From positions 248,001 through 312,000 of the forward strand of contig NZ_JAVRHN010000001.1 of assembly GCF_031846645.1 (NCBI RefSeq): a DNA stretch of 64,000 nucleotides, given 5' to 3'. The stretch is from Autumnicola psychrophila. GTDB lineage: Bacteria; Bacteroidota; Bacteroidia; Flavobacteriales; Flavobacteriaceae. Positions 19,505 to 28,452 of the stretch are shown here, in pieces. The position numbers were made by a program, and so were the translations under genes. The notes beneath the pieces were generated by a model. It had not been told where the DNA came from and did no database searches. It saw nothing but the letters and a program-made list of their open reading frames with translations. The stretch's first letter is position 1, and each line of letters begins with the position of its first letter.

Positions 19505-20853
19505 TACAAGAATAATTTTTCGACTTTACCTATAGAACGGGGAAGACAACAGACCACAATCCTGTCACCAGATTTTATATGAAATTCCCCTAATGCGATA
19601 ACACCTACTCCATTTCTAATAATGCCTCCAATAATAGCTGAACGGGGAAACTCTATATCTTTAATTTTTTTGTCACAAACCTGAGAGTTTGGTTTTACAA
19701 TAAATTCCAGCAACTCTGCATTCATGTTGTTAAGCTTTGTCATCGCCACAACCTCTCCTTTTCTAATATACCTGAAGATATTATTTGCAGCCAGGAGTTT
19801 TTTATTGATAAGGGTATCTATTCCAATAGAATGACTTAACTGAAAATAATCCATATTCTCTACGAGGGAAATTGTCTTTTTGACACTCTTCGATTTGGCA
19901 ACCAAGCAGGACATGATATTCGTTTCAGAATTCCCGGTAACAGCTATAAAAGCATCCATATCATGGATATTCTCCTCTTCTAAAAGCTCTACGTTTCTAC
20001 CATCACCATTAATAATTAGGGTATTTGGAAGCTCATCTGCAAGATCGTAAGCTTTTTCTTTATTACTTTCTACTAATTTTACATGAAAATTATTGCGACA
20101 TAGATCCCTGGCAGTTTTACGTCCAATCTTACTCCCTCCCAGGATCATTACATTTTTTATTTCCTGTTTAACTTTTCCTGTGAGTTTGTAAAGTTCCTCC
20201 ACGCCATTCTCTACGGTGACAAAATAAACCTGATCACCTTCTTTAAATTGCGTGTCACCCCTGGGGATGAGTGTATATTGAGTACCATATCTTTGTATAG
20301 CTATAGGAACAAAGTTAAGTTGAGGAAAAATTTCAGCTGCTTCTTTTACGGTCTTCCCCACGAAAAGTGCAGTCCGGGAAAGATTTAAGCCAATCATTGT
20401 TAATGCTCCATCTTCAAATTCGTAGCTATCATTAAAGGCAGACTGGTTTAAAAGAAGTTCTATTTCCCTGGCTGCTAAAGCCTCTGGTGAAATTAATTCA
20501 TCTATACCAAATTTCACAAACCCAATTTCTTCTTTATTCTCCAGGAATTCAGTATTGGAAATTCGGGCAATAGTCCTTTTTGCTCCCAGTTGCTTCGCAA
20601 GTACACATACGGTGATATTAGTAGCTTCGCTGGAAGTAACAGCTATTACCATATCTGAGTATTTAACCTGGGCATCTTTTAAAATACTTATGGAGGTAGC
20701 ATTACCTTTAATGGTTCTAATATCCAGATGAGTGTCGGCGTATTGTAGATGGTCGCGGCTGGTGTCAATAAGCGTAATATCCTGCGATTCAAACGACAAT
20801 AATTTTGCCAAATGAAATCCAACTTCACCCGCTCCAGCAATAACTATTTTCAT
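19504..20853 (-). CDS. trkA: Trk system potassium transporter regulatory subunit TrkA
   Basis: The 449-residue protein has two RCK halves, each with a Rossmann NAD-binding motif: 'IVIAGAGEVGFHLAKLL' at the N-terminus and 'NVMILGGSKIGRKTARDL' near residue 220. Each half is followed by a TrkA-C domain ('VPRGDTQFKEGDQVYF'-like and 'FHIKSGDRIVVCC'). It gates TrkH in response to nucleotide ligands. I chose the ATG at 20853 because the Rossmann strand begins there; 10 extra in-frame codons upstream are unlikely to be translated. A good promoter (20881-20909) lies upstream. It is first in a two-gene operon with trkH. Confidence 0.93.
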   Translation of the reverse strand: MKIVIAGAGEVGFHLAKLLSFESQDITLIDTSRDHLQYADTHLDIRTIKGNATSISILKDAQVKYSDMVIAVTSSEATNITVCVLAKQLGAKRTIARISNTEFLENKEEIGFVKFGIDELISPEALAAREIELLLNQSAFNDSYEFEDGALTMIGLNLSRTALFVGKTVKEAAEIFPQLNFVPIAIQRYGTQYTLIPRGDTQFKEGDQVYFVTVENGVEELYKLTGKVKQEIKNVMILGGSKIGRKTARDLCRNNFHVKLVESNKEKAYDLADELPNTLIINGDGRNVELLEEENIHDMDAFIAVTGNSETNIMSCLVAKSKSVKKTISLVENMDYFQLSHSIGIDTLINKKLLAANNIFRYIRKGEVVAMTKLNNMNAELLEFIVKPNSQVCDKKIKDIEFPRSAIIGGIIRNGVGVIALGEFHIKSGDRIVVCCLPRSIGKVEKLFL

Positions 20854-20880
20854 ATAAAAGCTTGAAATTGTACGAAACAA

Positions 20881-20909
20881 CAAAGGTAAGTTATTATCGT
20901 GAAATTCAA
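20881..20909 (-). promoter_or_regulatory. trkA promoter, TTG-N18-TACCTTTG
   Basis: On the minus strand a TTG (20907-20909) is followed after 18 bases by TACCTTTG (20881-20888). This matches the flavobacterial two-part promoter consensus. The box is 27 bases before the trkA ATG. It is the best-formed promoter in the window. Confidence 0.65.
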
Positions 20910-20968
20910 CATTCTGAATGTTAAGAACAAAATATTACTCTAAGATGAGACATTTATACCATAACATG

Positions 20969-20976
20969 TATCTTTG
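20969..20976 (+). promoter_or_regulatory. Putative -7 promoter box TATCTTTG for menG
   Basis: This exact TAnnTTTG match lies 14 bases before the GTG start at 20991, with no obvious -33 TTG. It is divergent from the trkA promoter. Confidence 0.5.
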
Positions 20977-20990
20977 AAAAAAAATTAGAA

Positions 20991-21716
20991 GTGAGTAAGA
21001 AAGTTACTTCATATAAAGGATCCAGACTTAAGAAAAAACAAGTTGAAGAGATGTTTGATAATATCTCTGGTAATTACGACGGGCTTAACCGTGTCATATC
21101 CCTGGGAACTGATGAGAAATGGAGACGTAAGGTCGTGGCTCTTGTTACAGCCCGTAAGCCAAAAACAATTTTGGATATAGCAACAGGCACAGGTGATTTG
21201 GCTATAAAAATGGTCGATTCAGGAGCAGAAAAAATTGTTGGCCTGGATCTTTCTGAAGGAATGTTGGCTGTAGGACGAAAGAAAATCAGCAAAAAGGATC
21301 TGGGGCAAAAAATAGAAATGATACAGGGTGATTCTGAAGCACTTCCTTTTGAAGACAATTCTTTTGATGCTATTACTGTAGCTTTTGGAGTGAGAAATTT
21401 TGAAAATCTTGAAAAAGGCCTAAAGGAGATATTTCGGGTTTTGAGTCCGGATGGAATTTTTGTGGTTCTTGAGACATCGGTTCCGACAAAGTTTCCTTTT
21501 AAACAAGGCTATAAACTGTATTCCAGCCTGATTCTGCCCCTGGTAGGAAAAATTTTTTCCAAAGATCAGAACGCATATTCCTATTTAAGTCAAAGCGCTG
21601 CAAGCTTTCCTTATGGTCAGGCATTCAACAATATTTTAAAGAAATCAGGGTTTACTAATATAGAAGATAAACCTCAAACCTTTGGGGTCGCCACGATATA
21701 TCTGGCTACAAAATAA
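20991..21716 (+). CDS. menG: Demethylmenaquinone methyltransferase (MenG/UbiE)
   Basis: The 241-residue SAM-dependent methyltransferase carries out the last step of menaquinone synthesis. Motifs are 'FDNISGNYDGLNRVIS' near residue 23, the SAM motif 'ILDIATGTGDLAIKM' (about 61-75), 'VGLDLSEGML' and 'ITVAFGVRNFENLEKGL' (about 129). The start codon is GTG at 20991, placed by the family N-terminus and the promoter box just upstream. porT starts 4 bases after the stop codon, so the two are probably co-transcribed. Confidence 0.93.
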   Translation: MSKKVTSYKGSRLKKKQVEEMFDNISGNYDGLNRVISLGTDEKWRRKVVALVTARKPKTILDIATGTGDLAIKMVDSGAEKIVGLDLSEGMLAVGRKKISKKDLGQKIEMIQGDSEALPFEDNSFDAITVAFGVRNFENLEKGLKEIFRVLSPDGIFVVLETSVPTKFPFKQGYKLYSSLILPLVGKIFSKDQNAYSYLSQSAASFPYGQAFNNILKKSGFTNIEDKPQTFGVATIYLATK

Positions 21717-21720
21717 TTAT

Positions 21721-22425
21721 ATGAAAAGAATTCTTGCCATTTTCCTTTTTCTACTATATTCTCAATTATCTAATGCTCAGTTATTTGGAGATCAAATATT
21801 AAATAATCAAAATTTTGATGAACAACGTTTGTCGTGGGGATATTTCCTGGGATTTAATAGCTATGATTTCCATTTTGATTATAAGGATTATGATCCCAGT
21901 CCGGTAACAGGGCAGGATTTCAGGGTAGAGTCCAGAACAGGTTTTAACGTGGGACTTATAGGAAATCTCAAACTGGGTAGTAACCTGGATTTGAGACTTG
22001 AACCTGGGGTAAGCTTTAACACAAGGGGCTTTCAAGCCCTTAAAGCTGACGCCAGTACTTTCCGGGAAGTTAGTTCAACCTATGTACATATACCTTTGTT
22101 ACTGAAATTTTCCACCGACAGGCTGAATAATTTTAAACCTTTTGTGGTTGGAGGGCTTTCTACTTCAATAAATCTTTCCAGTAACGAAAATAATCCGGAT
22201 GGCTATAGCGAAGGGCAGTTTCGAATGAAGACCAACACCTACTATTATGAGATAGGTTTTGGTATAGATCTTTATTTGTACTACTTCAAACTCAGCCCGA
22301 GCTTAAGAGGTGTTTTTGCAATTAATGACGAGCTGGTGCAGGATGAGGACCCTGGTAATCCTTTTACCGGGAATGTAGATAAAATGACTTCCCGCGCAAT
22401 CTTTTTAAACTTCACCTTTCAATAA
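21721..22425 (+). CDS. porT: PorT-like outer-membrane beta-barrel protein of type IX secretion
   Basis: The 234-residue protein has a signal peptide (MKRILAIFLFLLYSQLSNAQ) followed by an alternating beta-strand pattern and a C-terminal 'AIFLNFTFQ' ending in aromatic Phe-Gln, as expected of an outer-membrane barrel. Size, a position immediately after menG, and motifs such as 'WGYFLGFNSYDF' and 'YYEIGFGIDLYLYYFKLSP' fit PorT (SprT in gliding flavobacteria), needed for T9SS. The start at 21721 gives the signal peptide; the frame from 21682 would overlap menG. The last 14 bases overlap the convergent methyltransferase gene. It provides an export link for the two giant T9SS proteins. Confidence 0.78.
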   Translation: MKRILAIFLFLLYSQLSNAQLFGDQILNNQNFDEQRLSWGYFLGFNSYDFHFDYKDYDPSPVTGQDFRVESRTGFNVGLIGNLKLGSNLDLRLEPGVSFNTRGFQALKADASTFREVSSTYVHIPLLLKFSTDRLNNFKPFVVGGLSTSINLSSNENNPDGYSEGQFRMKTNTYYYEIGFGIDLYLYYFKLSPSLRGVFAINDELVQDEDPGNPFTGNVDKMTSRAIFLNFTFQ

Positions 22426-23158
22426 AACCTGATCCTCTTTTAAACTCGCTCAGGATAATGGCTGTAGCTGTAGCTACATTAAGACTTTCTGTTGAAGCTG
22501 TTTTTCCAAATTGAGGTATTCCAATTTTATGCGTCACATACTTTTCAATTTCAGGAGAAATACCATTAGCCTCGTTTCCCATTACGATGATGCCACTATG
22601 CGGTAAGCTGGTTTGATAAATATTTTCAGCCTCCATAAAAGTTCCAACTACAGGGCAGCTTTCTGGTCGATTACGTAAATAGAGTGGCAAGTCCACATAA
22701 GAAATAGCAATTCTCGCTATAGACCCCATTGTAGCCTGTATTACTTTAGGATTATAACAGTCCACAGAATCTTTTGAACACACTAATTTATCTATCCCAA
22801 ACCAGTCGCACAACCGGATAATTGTGCCCAAATTTCCGGGATCCCTTAATCCATCAAGAGCAATAATTAAACCGCTGTAGTCAGGAAGTAGAATTTTCGG
22901 AATCTTAAAAATTCCTACGGCCGTCTGGGGTGTTTTAAGCAAACTGATTTTTTTAAGTTCTGTAGCCCCTACTTCAACAAATTTATCATCAGCGGCATCA
23001 AAAATCCTCTCTTCTGAAAAAAGCAAATGAACCTCAGTTCCGGAATTTAATAATTCTGAAATTGTCTTTTTACCCTCGGCTACAAAAAGCCCGCTATCCC
23101 TGCGGTTCTTTTTTTGCCCCAGGCTTTTAATTAACTTTATTTGGTTTTTACTAACCAT
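22412..23158 (-). CDS. TrmH/SpoU-family RNA 2'-O-methyltransferase
   Basis: The 248-residue SPOUT-class enzyme methylates a ribose 2'-OH in rRNA or tRNA. The three family motifs are visible: 'LRDPGNLGTIIRLCDWFG' (about 120-137), 'IIVMGNEANGIS' (about 190-201) and 'ESLNVATATAIILSEF' (about 224-239). The N-terminal 'KSLGQKKNRRDSGLFVAEG' is the RNA-binding substrate domain. The target nucleotide cannot be assigned. It ends 14 bases inside porT (convergent) and starts 37 bases from the divergent barrel gene. Confidence 0.88.
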   Translation of the reverse strand: MVSKNQIKLIKSLGQKKNRRDSGLFVAEGKKTISELLNSGTEVHLLFSEERIFDAADDKFVEVGATELKKISLLKTPQTAVGIFKIPKILLPDYSGLIIALDGLRDPGNLGTIIRLCDWFGIDKLVCSKDSVDCYNPKVIQATMGSIARIAISYVDLPLYLRNRPESCPVVGTFMEAENIYQTSLPHSGIIVMGNEANGISPEIEKYVTHKIGIPQFGKTASTESLNVATATAIILSEFKRGSGFIER

Positions 23159-23168
23159 GCAAAAGACG

Positions 23169-23176
23169 TATTTTTG
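23169..23176 (+). promoter_or_regulatory. Putative -7 promoter box TATTTTTG
   Basis: This TAnnTTTG match lies in the 37-base divergent gap, 19 bases before the TTG start of the barrel gene. Confidence 0.45.
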
Positions 23177-23195
23177 AAGCTTTAATGAACTCTAT

Positions 23196-25766
23196 TTGAA
23201 ACGTATCCTCGCAAAAATATCATTATTTTTTCTAACCCTGGTTTTATTTACTTCCTGTAATGCTGTAAAAAGGCTCGAGCCTGGAGAATCTCTACTTACA
23301 GAAAATGATATCTTCTTAAATGGCGAAAGAATTAATGAAAACCGAATCTACAATCAACTTTATCAAAAACCTAATTCCAGGCTTTTGGGAGTACCTCTCC
23401 AACTACACTTCTACAATCTAGCCAGACCAAATATTGACAGTATTTTAAGCGAAAAATTTCTTCAGAATGATCAAAAAAGGGAGAGATTAATAATTTTATT
23501 ATCCCGAAAGCAGCTTGACAGCTATATAAAATCGAGAATAACCTTTAACCAGTGGATCAAAAGAACAGGAGAAGCCCCTGTAATTATTAATCAGGAAGAC
23601 ACCCAGAAATCTATGAACCGCCTCAAATCCTGGTACTGGAACAATGGCTGGTTTAACGTTGAAACAGATTACGAAATTATACCGTTAAAGAAAAAAGAAA
23701 ATAAAGCGAGGATTGAATACTATGTTGAAACAAAAACACCTTATAAGGTAGATTCTATTAGTACAGATATAGATTCTCGTGTACTGGATTCTATCTATAA
23801 AAAACATCAAAATGACGCTGTTATTATACCGGGAACTCAGTATCGCACTCTAGATTTTAATGCAGAAAGAGACAGACTCACAAGCCTCTTCCGAAACAAT
23901 GGCGTGTATAATTTTGACCAGGAATATATTACTTTTGACGCAGACACTATTAATACCGATTTTAAAGTAAACACCACAATTATAATCCCCAATCGGCAAG
24001 TACCAGACGAAGATTCCACTTATCGCGTTCCCTTTAAAGTCCATGAAATAAGCAAGGTCAATGTTTTTACAGATTACAAACAGTCTAATCGCTACGAACC
24101 TGTAACAGATAGTGCACAACTTGGCAACTTTACTATTTACAGCTTTGATGAAATGGAATATAAACCTGAAGCTATTATAGATGCAGTGTTTATAAGACCT
24201 GGAAGAACTTTTAGCGATATTGCCCGAACACGTACTTACAATCGACTGAATTCTCTTCGGAACTTCAAATATCCCAACATCCAGTATACACAGGACCCCG
24301 AGGATACGACCAGCACAGATTTAATAGCTAATATCTTTTTAACTCCGCAACCAAAATACTCCCTTGGGTTTGATTTTGATGTCTCCCAAAGCAATATTCA
24401 GAAGTTTGGAATCGGTTTTGGAGGCTCTCTTTTGATTAGAAATATTTTTGGGGGTGCAGAAAACCTCGAGCTTTCGGGACGGGGTAGCGTGGGATCTTCC
24501 ACAGATGCTGCAGCCAGTAAAGACGATGATCGTTTTTTTGATATTTCAGAAATTGGCGCAGACCTTCAACTTATCTTCCCGAGAATATTTCTTCCTTTTG
24601 AAACAGAAAGATTTATTCCCAAGTATATGTCTCCGTTTACTTCTCTTAGCCTGGGTGTGAGTACACAGAATAATATCGGGCTGGACAAGCAGAACCTCTC
24701 TTCTATTCTTAATTACAGATGGACTCCCTCGCGTCTTCTTACAAACCGGTTAGATTTAATTAACCTTCAATATGTAAGAAACCTCAATACAGATAATTAC
24801 TTTAATGTATATCAGAACTCGTACAGCGAATTAAATAATATTGTTCAATCTGCAAATGTGGTGACAAATCCCGCATTTTTAAACAATAATGGTCGCTTAA
24901 TTATTCCACGAGGTGCCGAAGGTTTTATTGAATCTGTCAATAGTAACGATAATGCCACAAGCGGCCTTACTCCAGGTCAGCGGCAAAATGTAATTAACAT
25001 CAGAGAGCGTAAAAACAGGTTGACCGAGAATAATTTGATCTTAGCATCTAATTACACTTATTTGTGGAACACCAAAGATAATTTGTATGACGAGGAGTTC
25101 ACGCGGTTCAGGTTTAAAATAGAAATTGCAGGAAATACTCTATTCGCCATATCTGAACTTGCTAATTTTGAAGAAAACTTAAGTGGAAATCAGGAAATTT
25201 GGGGAGTAGCTTTTTCCCAATACGTCAAACCTGAATTTGATTTCATTAAACACTGGGATCTGGGAAGCAATAACATCTTTGCTTTTCGCGCGTTTACAGG
25301 TATTGCTATTCCGTACGGTAATGCCAACAGCATTCCTTTCACAAGAAGTTTTTTTGCAGGTGGACCTAACGACAATCGCGCATGGCAGGCTTACGATCTT
25401 GGGCCAGGGAGCAGTGGTGGCCGTAACGAGTTTAATGAGGCTAACATGAAACTTGCATTTAATCTAGAATATCGCTACAATCTCTTCGGTGCACTCAACA
25501 GCGCTTTTTTTGTCGATATTGGTAATATTTGGAACGTCCTTGATATTGTTGAAGACGAAGCCTCAACCTTTACCTCGTTTTCAGATTTAAAGGATATTGC
25601 CGTTGGAAGCGGAATAGGCTTGAGATACGATTTTAATTTCTTTGTTTTACGTTTTGATGTTGGTTTCAAAACCTACGATCCTGCTAAGCCAACAGGAGAT
25701 AGATGGTTTAAAGAATACAATTTTAACCATGCTGTATACAATGTGGGGATCAATTATCCTTTCTAA
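23196..25766 (+). CDS. BamA/TamA-family outer-membrane protein, lipoprotein-type signal
   Basis: This 856-residue Omp85-superfamily protein probably helps insert or assemble outer-membrane components. The N-terminus is a lipoprotein-like signal with lipobox 'LFTSC' (Cys about residue 21). A soluble POTRA-like part follows, then a C-terminal surface-antigen (D15) barrel with 'YSLGFDFDVSQSNIQKFGIG', 'FFAGGPNDNRAWQAYDLGPG' (the family G-RAW-Y/LGPG motif) and 'FNLEYRYNLFGALNSAFFVD'. The final 'YNVGINYPF' ends in Phe. The start is TTG at 23196; no in-frame ATG gives a signal peptide. It is longer than classic TamA and looks like the lipidated Bacteroidota TamL-type form. Confidence 0.85.
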   Translation: MKRILAKISLFFLTLVLFTSCNAVKRLEPGESLLTENDIFLNGERINENRIYNQLYQKPNSRLLGVPLQLHFYNLARPNIDSILSEKFLQNDQKRERLIILLSRKQLDSYIKSRITFNQWIKRTGEAPVIINQEDTQKSMNRLKSWYWNNGWFNVETDYEIIPLKKKENKARIEYYVETKTPYKVDSISTDIDSRVLDSIYKKHQNDAVIIPGTQYRTLDFNAERDRLTSLFRNNGVYNFDQEYITFDADTINTDFKVNTTIIIPNRQVPDEDSTYRVPFKVHEISKVNVFTDYKQSNRYEPVTDSAQLGNFTIYSFDEMEYKPEAIIDAVFIRPGRTFSDIARTRTYNRLNSLRNFKYPNIQYTQDPEDTTSTDLIANIFLTPQPKYSLGFDFDVSQSNIQKFGIGFGGSLLIRNIFGGAENLELSGRGSVGSSTDAAASKDDDRFFDISEIGADLQLIFPRIFLPFETERFIPKYMSPFTSLSLGVSTQNNIGLDKQNLSSILNYRWTPSRLLTNRLDLINLQYVRNLNTDNYFNVYQNSYSELNNIVQSANVVTNPAFLNNNGRLIIPRGAEGFIESVNSNDNATSGLTPGQRQNVINIRERKNRLTENNLILASNYTYLWNTKDNLYDEEFTRFRFKIEIAGNTLFAISELANFEENLSGNQEIWGVAFSQYVKPEFDFIKHWDLGSNNIFAFRAFTGIAIPYGNANSIPFTRSFFAGGPNDNRAWQAYDLGPGSSGGRNEFNEANMKLAFNLEYRYNLFGALNSAFFVDIGNIWNVLDIVEDEASTFTSFSDLKDIAVGSGIGLRYDFNFFVLRFDVGFKTYDPAKPTGDRWFKEYNFNHAVYNVGINYPF

Positions 25767-25781
25767 GCCAACAAATTTTCT

Positions 25782-25789
25782 TATTTTTG
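25782..25789 (+). promoter_or_regulatory. Putative -7 promoter box TATTTTTG for fbaA
   Basis: This TAnnTTTG match is 22 bases before the ATG at 25811, with no clear TTG at the expected distance. Confidence 0.45.
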
Positions 25790-25810
25790 TAAGCCTAATT
25801 AACTAAAAAT

Positions 25811-26878
25811 ATGAGTCATAACATTAAACCCGGCGTAGCCACAGGAAAAGAAGTACAGGAAATCTTTAAATATGCAAAGGAAAAGGGTTTCGCTCTTCCT
25901 GCTGTGAACGTGATTGGTTCCAGTAGCGCCAATGCTGTAATGGAAACAGCGGCAGAGTTAAATTCTCCCGTTATCATTCAATTCTCTAATGGTGGGGCAC
26001 AATTTAACGCAGGTAAAGGTCTCTCTAATGAAAATGAGAAAGCTGCAATTGCCGGTGGCGTTGCAGGCGCACAACACATACATGCTTTAGCAGAAGCTTA
26101 CGGTGCAACGGTAATCCTCCATACAGATCACTGTGCTAAAAAACTTCTTCCATGGATCGACGGATTATTGGATGCCAGTGAAAAGCATTTCGAACAATTC
26201 GGAAAACCACTGTACAGCTCTCACATGATCGATCTTTCTGAAGAGCCTATTGAAGAAAACATCGAACTTTGCAAAAAGTATCTTGAAAGAATGAGCAAGA
26301 TGGGGATGACACTGGAAATTGAACTTGGAGTTACCGGAGGTGAAGAAGATGGCGTGGACAACACAGATATCGATTCTTCAAAATTATATACACAGCCAGA
26401 AGAAGTGGCATATGCTTATGAAGAGCTGAGTAAAGTAAGCGAGCAATTCACCATTGCTGCCGCTTTTGGGAACGTACATGGAGTTTATAAGCCAGGAAAC
26501 GTAAAACTTACACCAATCATTCTTAAGAACTCCCAGGAATTTGTATCAAAAAAATACGGACTAAAAGAAAATCATATTGATTTTGTTTTCCATGGCGGGA
26601 GTGGTTCTACTGTTGAAGAAATTCGTGAAGGAATTGGATACGGTGTTATCAAAATGAATATTGACACCGACCTTCAATACGCTTATCTGGAAGGAATTCG
26701 CGATTACATGAGCAGCAAAAAAGATTATCTCTCTGCACAAATTGGTAATCCTGAAGGATCTGATGTACCAAATAAAAAACATTACGATCCAAGAAAATGG
26801 GTTCGTGAAGGTGAAGTTACTTTTAAGGCCCGACTTAAAAAAGCCTTTGAAGATCTAAACAACGTAAATACTTTATAA
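25811..26878 (+). CDS. fbaA: Class II fructose-bisphosphate aldolase
   Basis: The 355-residue zinc-dependent aldolase cleaves fructose 1,6-bisphosphate to glyceraldehyde 3-phosphate and dihydroxyacetone phosphate in glycolysis. It also works in the gluconeogenic direction. The zinc/catalytic motif 'VILHTDHCAKK' is at 101-111 (catalytic Asp106, zinc His107). 'LEIELGVTGGEEDG' and the phosphate/zinc region 'FVFHGGSGSTVEEI' are present, with 'VIKMNIDTDLQYAY' near the C-terminus. Length fits the long class IIA form. It has its own promoter and a strong terminator, so it is monocistronic. Confidence 0.96.
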   Translation: MSHNIKPGVATGKEVQEIFKYAKEKGFALPAVNVIGSSSANAVMETAAELNSPVIIQFSNGGAQFNAGKGLSNENEKAAIAGGVAGAQHIHALAEAYGATVILHTDHCAKKLLPWIDGLLDASEKHFEQFGKPLYSSHMIDLSEEPIEENIELCKKYLERMSKMGMTLEIELGVTGGEEDGVDNTDIDSSKLYTQPEEVAYAYEELSKVSEQFTIAAAFGNVHGVYKPGNVKLTPIILKNSQEFVSKKYGLKENHIDFVFHGGSGSTVEEIREGIGYGVIKMNIDTDLQYAYLEGIRDYMSSKKDYLSAQIGNPEGSDVPNKKHYDPRKWVREGEVTFKARLKKAFEDLNNVNTL

Positions 26879-26892
26879 CTGAATTTTCATAG

Positions 26893-26930
26893 AATAGCTG
26901 GAGTGATAAGATTGCTTCAGCTATTTTTTT
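26893..26930 (+). terminator. Rho-independent terminator after fbaA
   Basis: AATAGCTGGAG (26893-26903) pairs with CTTCAGCTATT (26915-26925), with one G-T wobble and an 11-base loop. A run of T follows. Confidence 0.9.
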
Positions 26931-26985
26931 GATTAATTTTTTCCGGTAAAAATTTGTAGTTCCGGAGAAATAAAAATTAATTGCT

Positions 26986-27843
26986 ATGGCCTGGTTTAAA
27001 AGAACGCAAAAAGGGATTCAAACCCCTACAGAAGAGAAGAAAGATGTACCTAAAGGTTTATGGTACAAATCCCCAACAGGAAAGATTGTAGATGCAGAAC
27101 AACTGGAAAGCAATTTTTATGTAAGTCCAGAGGATGGTTACCATGTAAGAATTGGAAGCAACGAGTATTTTAAGATTCTTTTTGATGATAATGAATTTGA
27201 GGAACTTGATAAGAATATTACTTCCAAGGATCCTTTAGAATTTACAGACACTAAGAAATATACCGAGAGATTAAAAGCTGCCCAGGATAAAACAGGACTT
27301 AAAGACGCTGTTCGAACTGCTGTTGGAAAATCAAAAGGTAAAGACCTGGTGATTGCCTGTATGGATTTTCAATTTATTGGGGGTTCTATGGGATCTGTGG
27401 TTGGGGAGAAAATTGCCCGTGCTGCAGAATACTCTTTAAAAAACAGAGTTCCTTTTATGATGATTTCAAAATCTGGAGGAGCCAGGATGATGGAAGCTGC
27501 ACTATCCTTAATGCAAATGGCCAAGACTTCTGTAAGACTGGCTCAACTTGCAGATGCCAAAATCCCGTATATTTCACTAGCCACAGACCCTACCACAGGT
27601 GGAACGACCGCATCCTTTGCCATGTTAGGGGATATAAATATTTCTGAACCCGGAGCATTAATTGGCTTTGCAGGACCAAGAGTGGTAAAAGATACTACAG
27701 GAAAGGACCTTCCAAAAGACTTCCAAACTGCAGAGTTTTTAAAAGAACATGGCTTCCTTGACTTTATAGTAAAACGCTCTGAACTTAAGAATCAGGTAAA
27801 TTTGTATCTGGATTTAATCAGTAATCAGCCGGTAAGGGCATAG
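26986..27843 (+). CDS. accD: Acetyl-CoA carboxylase carboxyltransferase beta subunit, zinc-finger-less
   Basis: The 285-residue AccD forms, with AccA, the carboxyltransferase that makes malonyl-CoA for fatty acid synthesis. The crotonase-fold core is well conserved: 'ACMDFQFIGGSMGSVVGEKI', 'MISKSGGARMMEAALSLMQ', 'DPTTGGTTASFAMLGD', 'PGALIGFAGPRVV'. The N-terminal zinc ribbon outline is present, but the four Cys of the usual CxxC...CxxC are replaced by Ser29, Gly32, Ser47 and Asp50, so no zinc can bind there. From memory this is common to flavobacterial AccD; I did not verify it. The gene is alone between the fbaA terminator and rpsO. Confidence 0.93.
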   Translation: MAWFKRTQKGIQTPTEEKKDVPKGLWYKSPTGKIVDAEQLESNFYVSPEDGYHVRIGSNEYFKILFDDNEFEELDKNITSKDPLEFTDTKKYTERLKAAQDKTGLKDAVRTAVGKSKGKDLVIACMDFQFIGGSMGSVVGEKIARAAEYSLKNRVPFMMISKSGGARMMEAALSLMQMAKTSVRLAQLADAKIPYISLATDPTTGGTTASFAMLGDINISEPGALIGFAGPRVVKDTTGKDLPKDFQTAEFLKEHGFLDFIVKRSELKNQVNLYLDLISNQPVRA

Positions 27844-27907
27844 TTCCATAATTTTTACTGCTAAGTTTTTATTATTAACTAGTAGCATAATTATAATTTA
27901 ATAATAG

Positions 27908-27915
27908 TATATTTG
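27908..27915 (+). promoter_or_regulatory. Putative -7 promoter box TATATTTG for rpsO
   Basis: This exact TAnnTTTG match lies 53 bases before the rpsO ATG, leaving a leader of about 45 bases. Confidence 0.45.
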
Positions 27916-27968
27916 CCGCCTGGTAGAAAAACTGCCAATACATAAAAATCATTAAAATTAATATTGGA

Positions 27969-28238
27969 ATGTATTTAAGCAAAGAGAAAAAAGAAGAAAT
28001 CTTCGAAAAACACGGTCAAAGTAAAAATGATACGGGTTCTGCAGAAGGTCAGATTGCATTGTTCACTTACAGAATTGCTCACCTTTCTGAGCACCTGAAG
28101 AAAAATCGTAAAGATTACAATTCAGAACGCTCACTTGTTATGCTGGTTGGTAAAAGAAGAAGTTTACTGGATTACTTAATGAAGAAGGATATCATGAGAT
28201 ATCGAGCCATCATTAAAGAATTAGGATTAAGAAAATAA
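27969..28238 (+). CDS. rpsO: 30S ribosomal protein uS15
   Basis: The 89-residue protein is the standard length for S15, which binds the central domain of 16S rRNA. The signature 'GSAEGQIALFTYRIAHLSEHL' region is seen at about 25-45 with 'KKNRKDYNSERSLVMLVGKR' following, and the C-terminal 'YRAIIKELGLRK' is typical. It precedes pnp, the same gene order as in many bacteria, but a terminator lies between them. Confidence 0.97.
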   Translation: MYLSKEKKEEIFEKHGQSKNDTGSAEGQIALFTYRIAHLSEHLKKNRKDYNSERSLVMLVGKRRSLLDYLMKKDIMRYRAIIKELGLRK

Positions 28239-28243
28239 ATTTC

Positions 28244-28269
28244 AAGGGGGCTTTATGCCCCCTTTTTTA
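28244..28269 (+). terminator. Rho-independent terminator after rpsO
   Basis: AAGGGGGC (28244-28251) pairs with GCCCCCTT (28257-28264) across a 5-base loop and is followed by a T run. It lies 5 bases after the stop codon. Confidence 0.92.
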
Positions 28270-28452
28270 TATATTTAAAAGTAAATTAGCTTTTAGATTA
28301 AAAATTGTTACCTCGAGCATCGTCAAGAGGTAGTTTTTCATTGGTCTACCTTACTTCACACACAACAACACACACCGGCCGTCCGGCAAAGGCGGAGACC
28401 ATTGTTTAACAAATAATTCCGGAACAGTTCCGGTTAAGAATTCAAACACATT
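28270..28452 (+). promoter_or_regulatory. Long pnp leader with palindrome CCGGAACAGTTCCGG
   Basis: The 183 bases between the rpsO terminator and pnp hold no gene. They contain a GC-rich block around 28376-28396 and a perfect 7-bp-arm palindrome CCGGAAC-A-GTTCCGG at 28419-28433, 19 bases before the ATG. A structured leader would fit autoregulation, which is known for enterobacterial pnp. That is only an analogy here. Confidence 0.35.
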
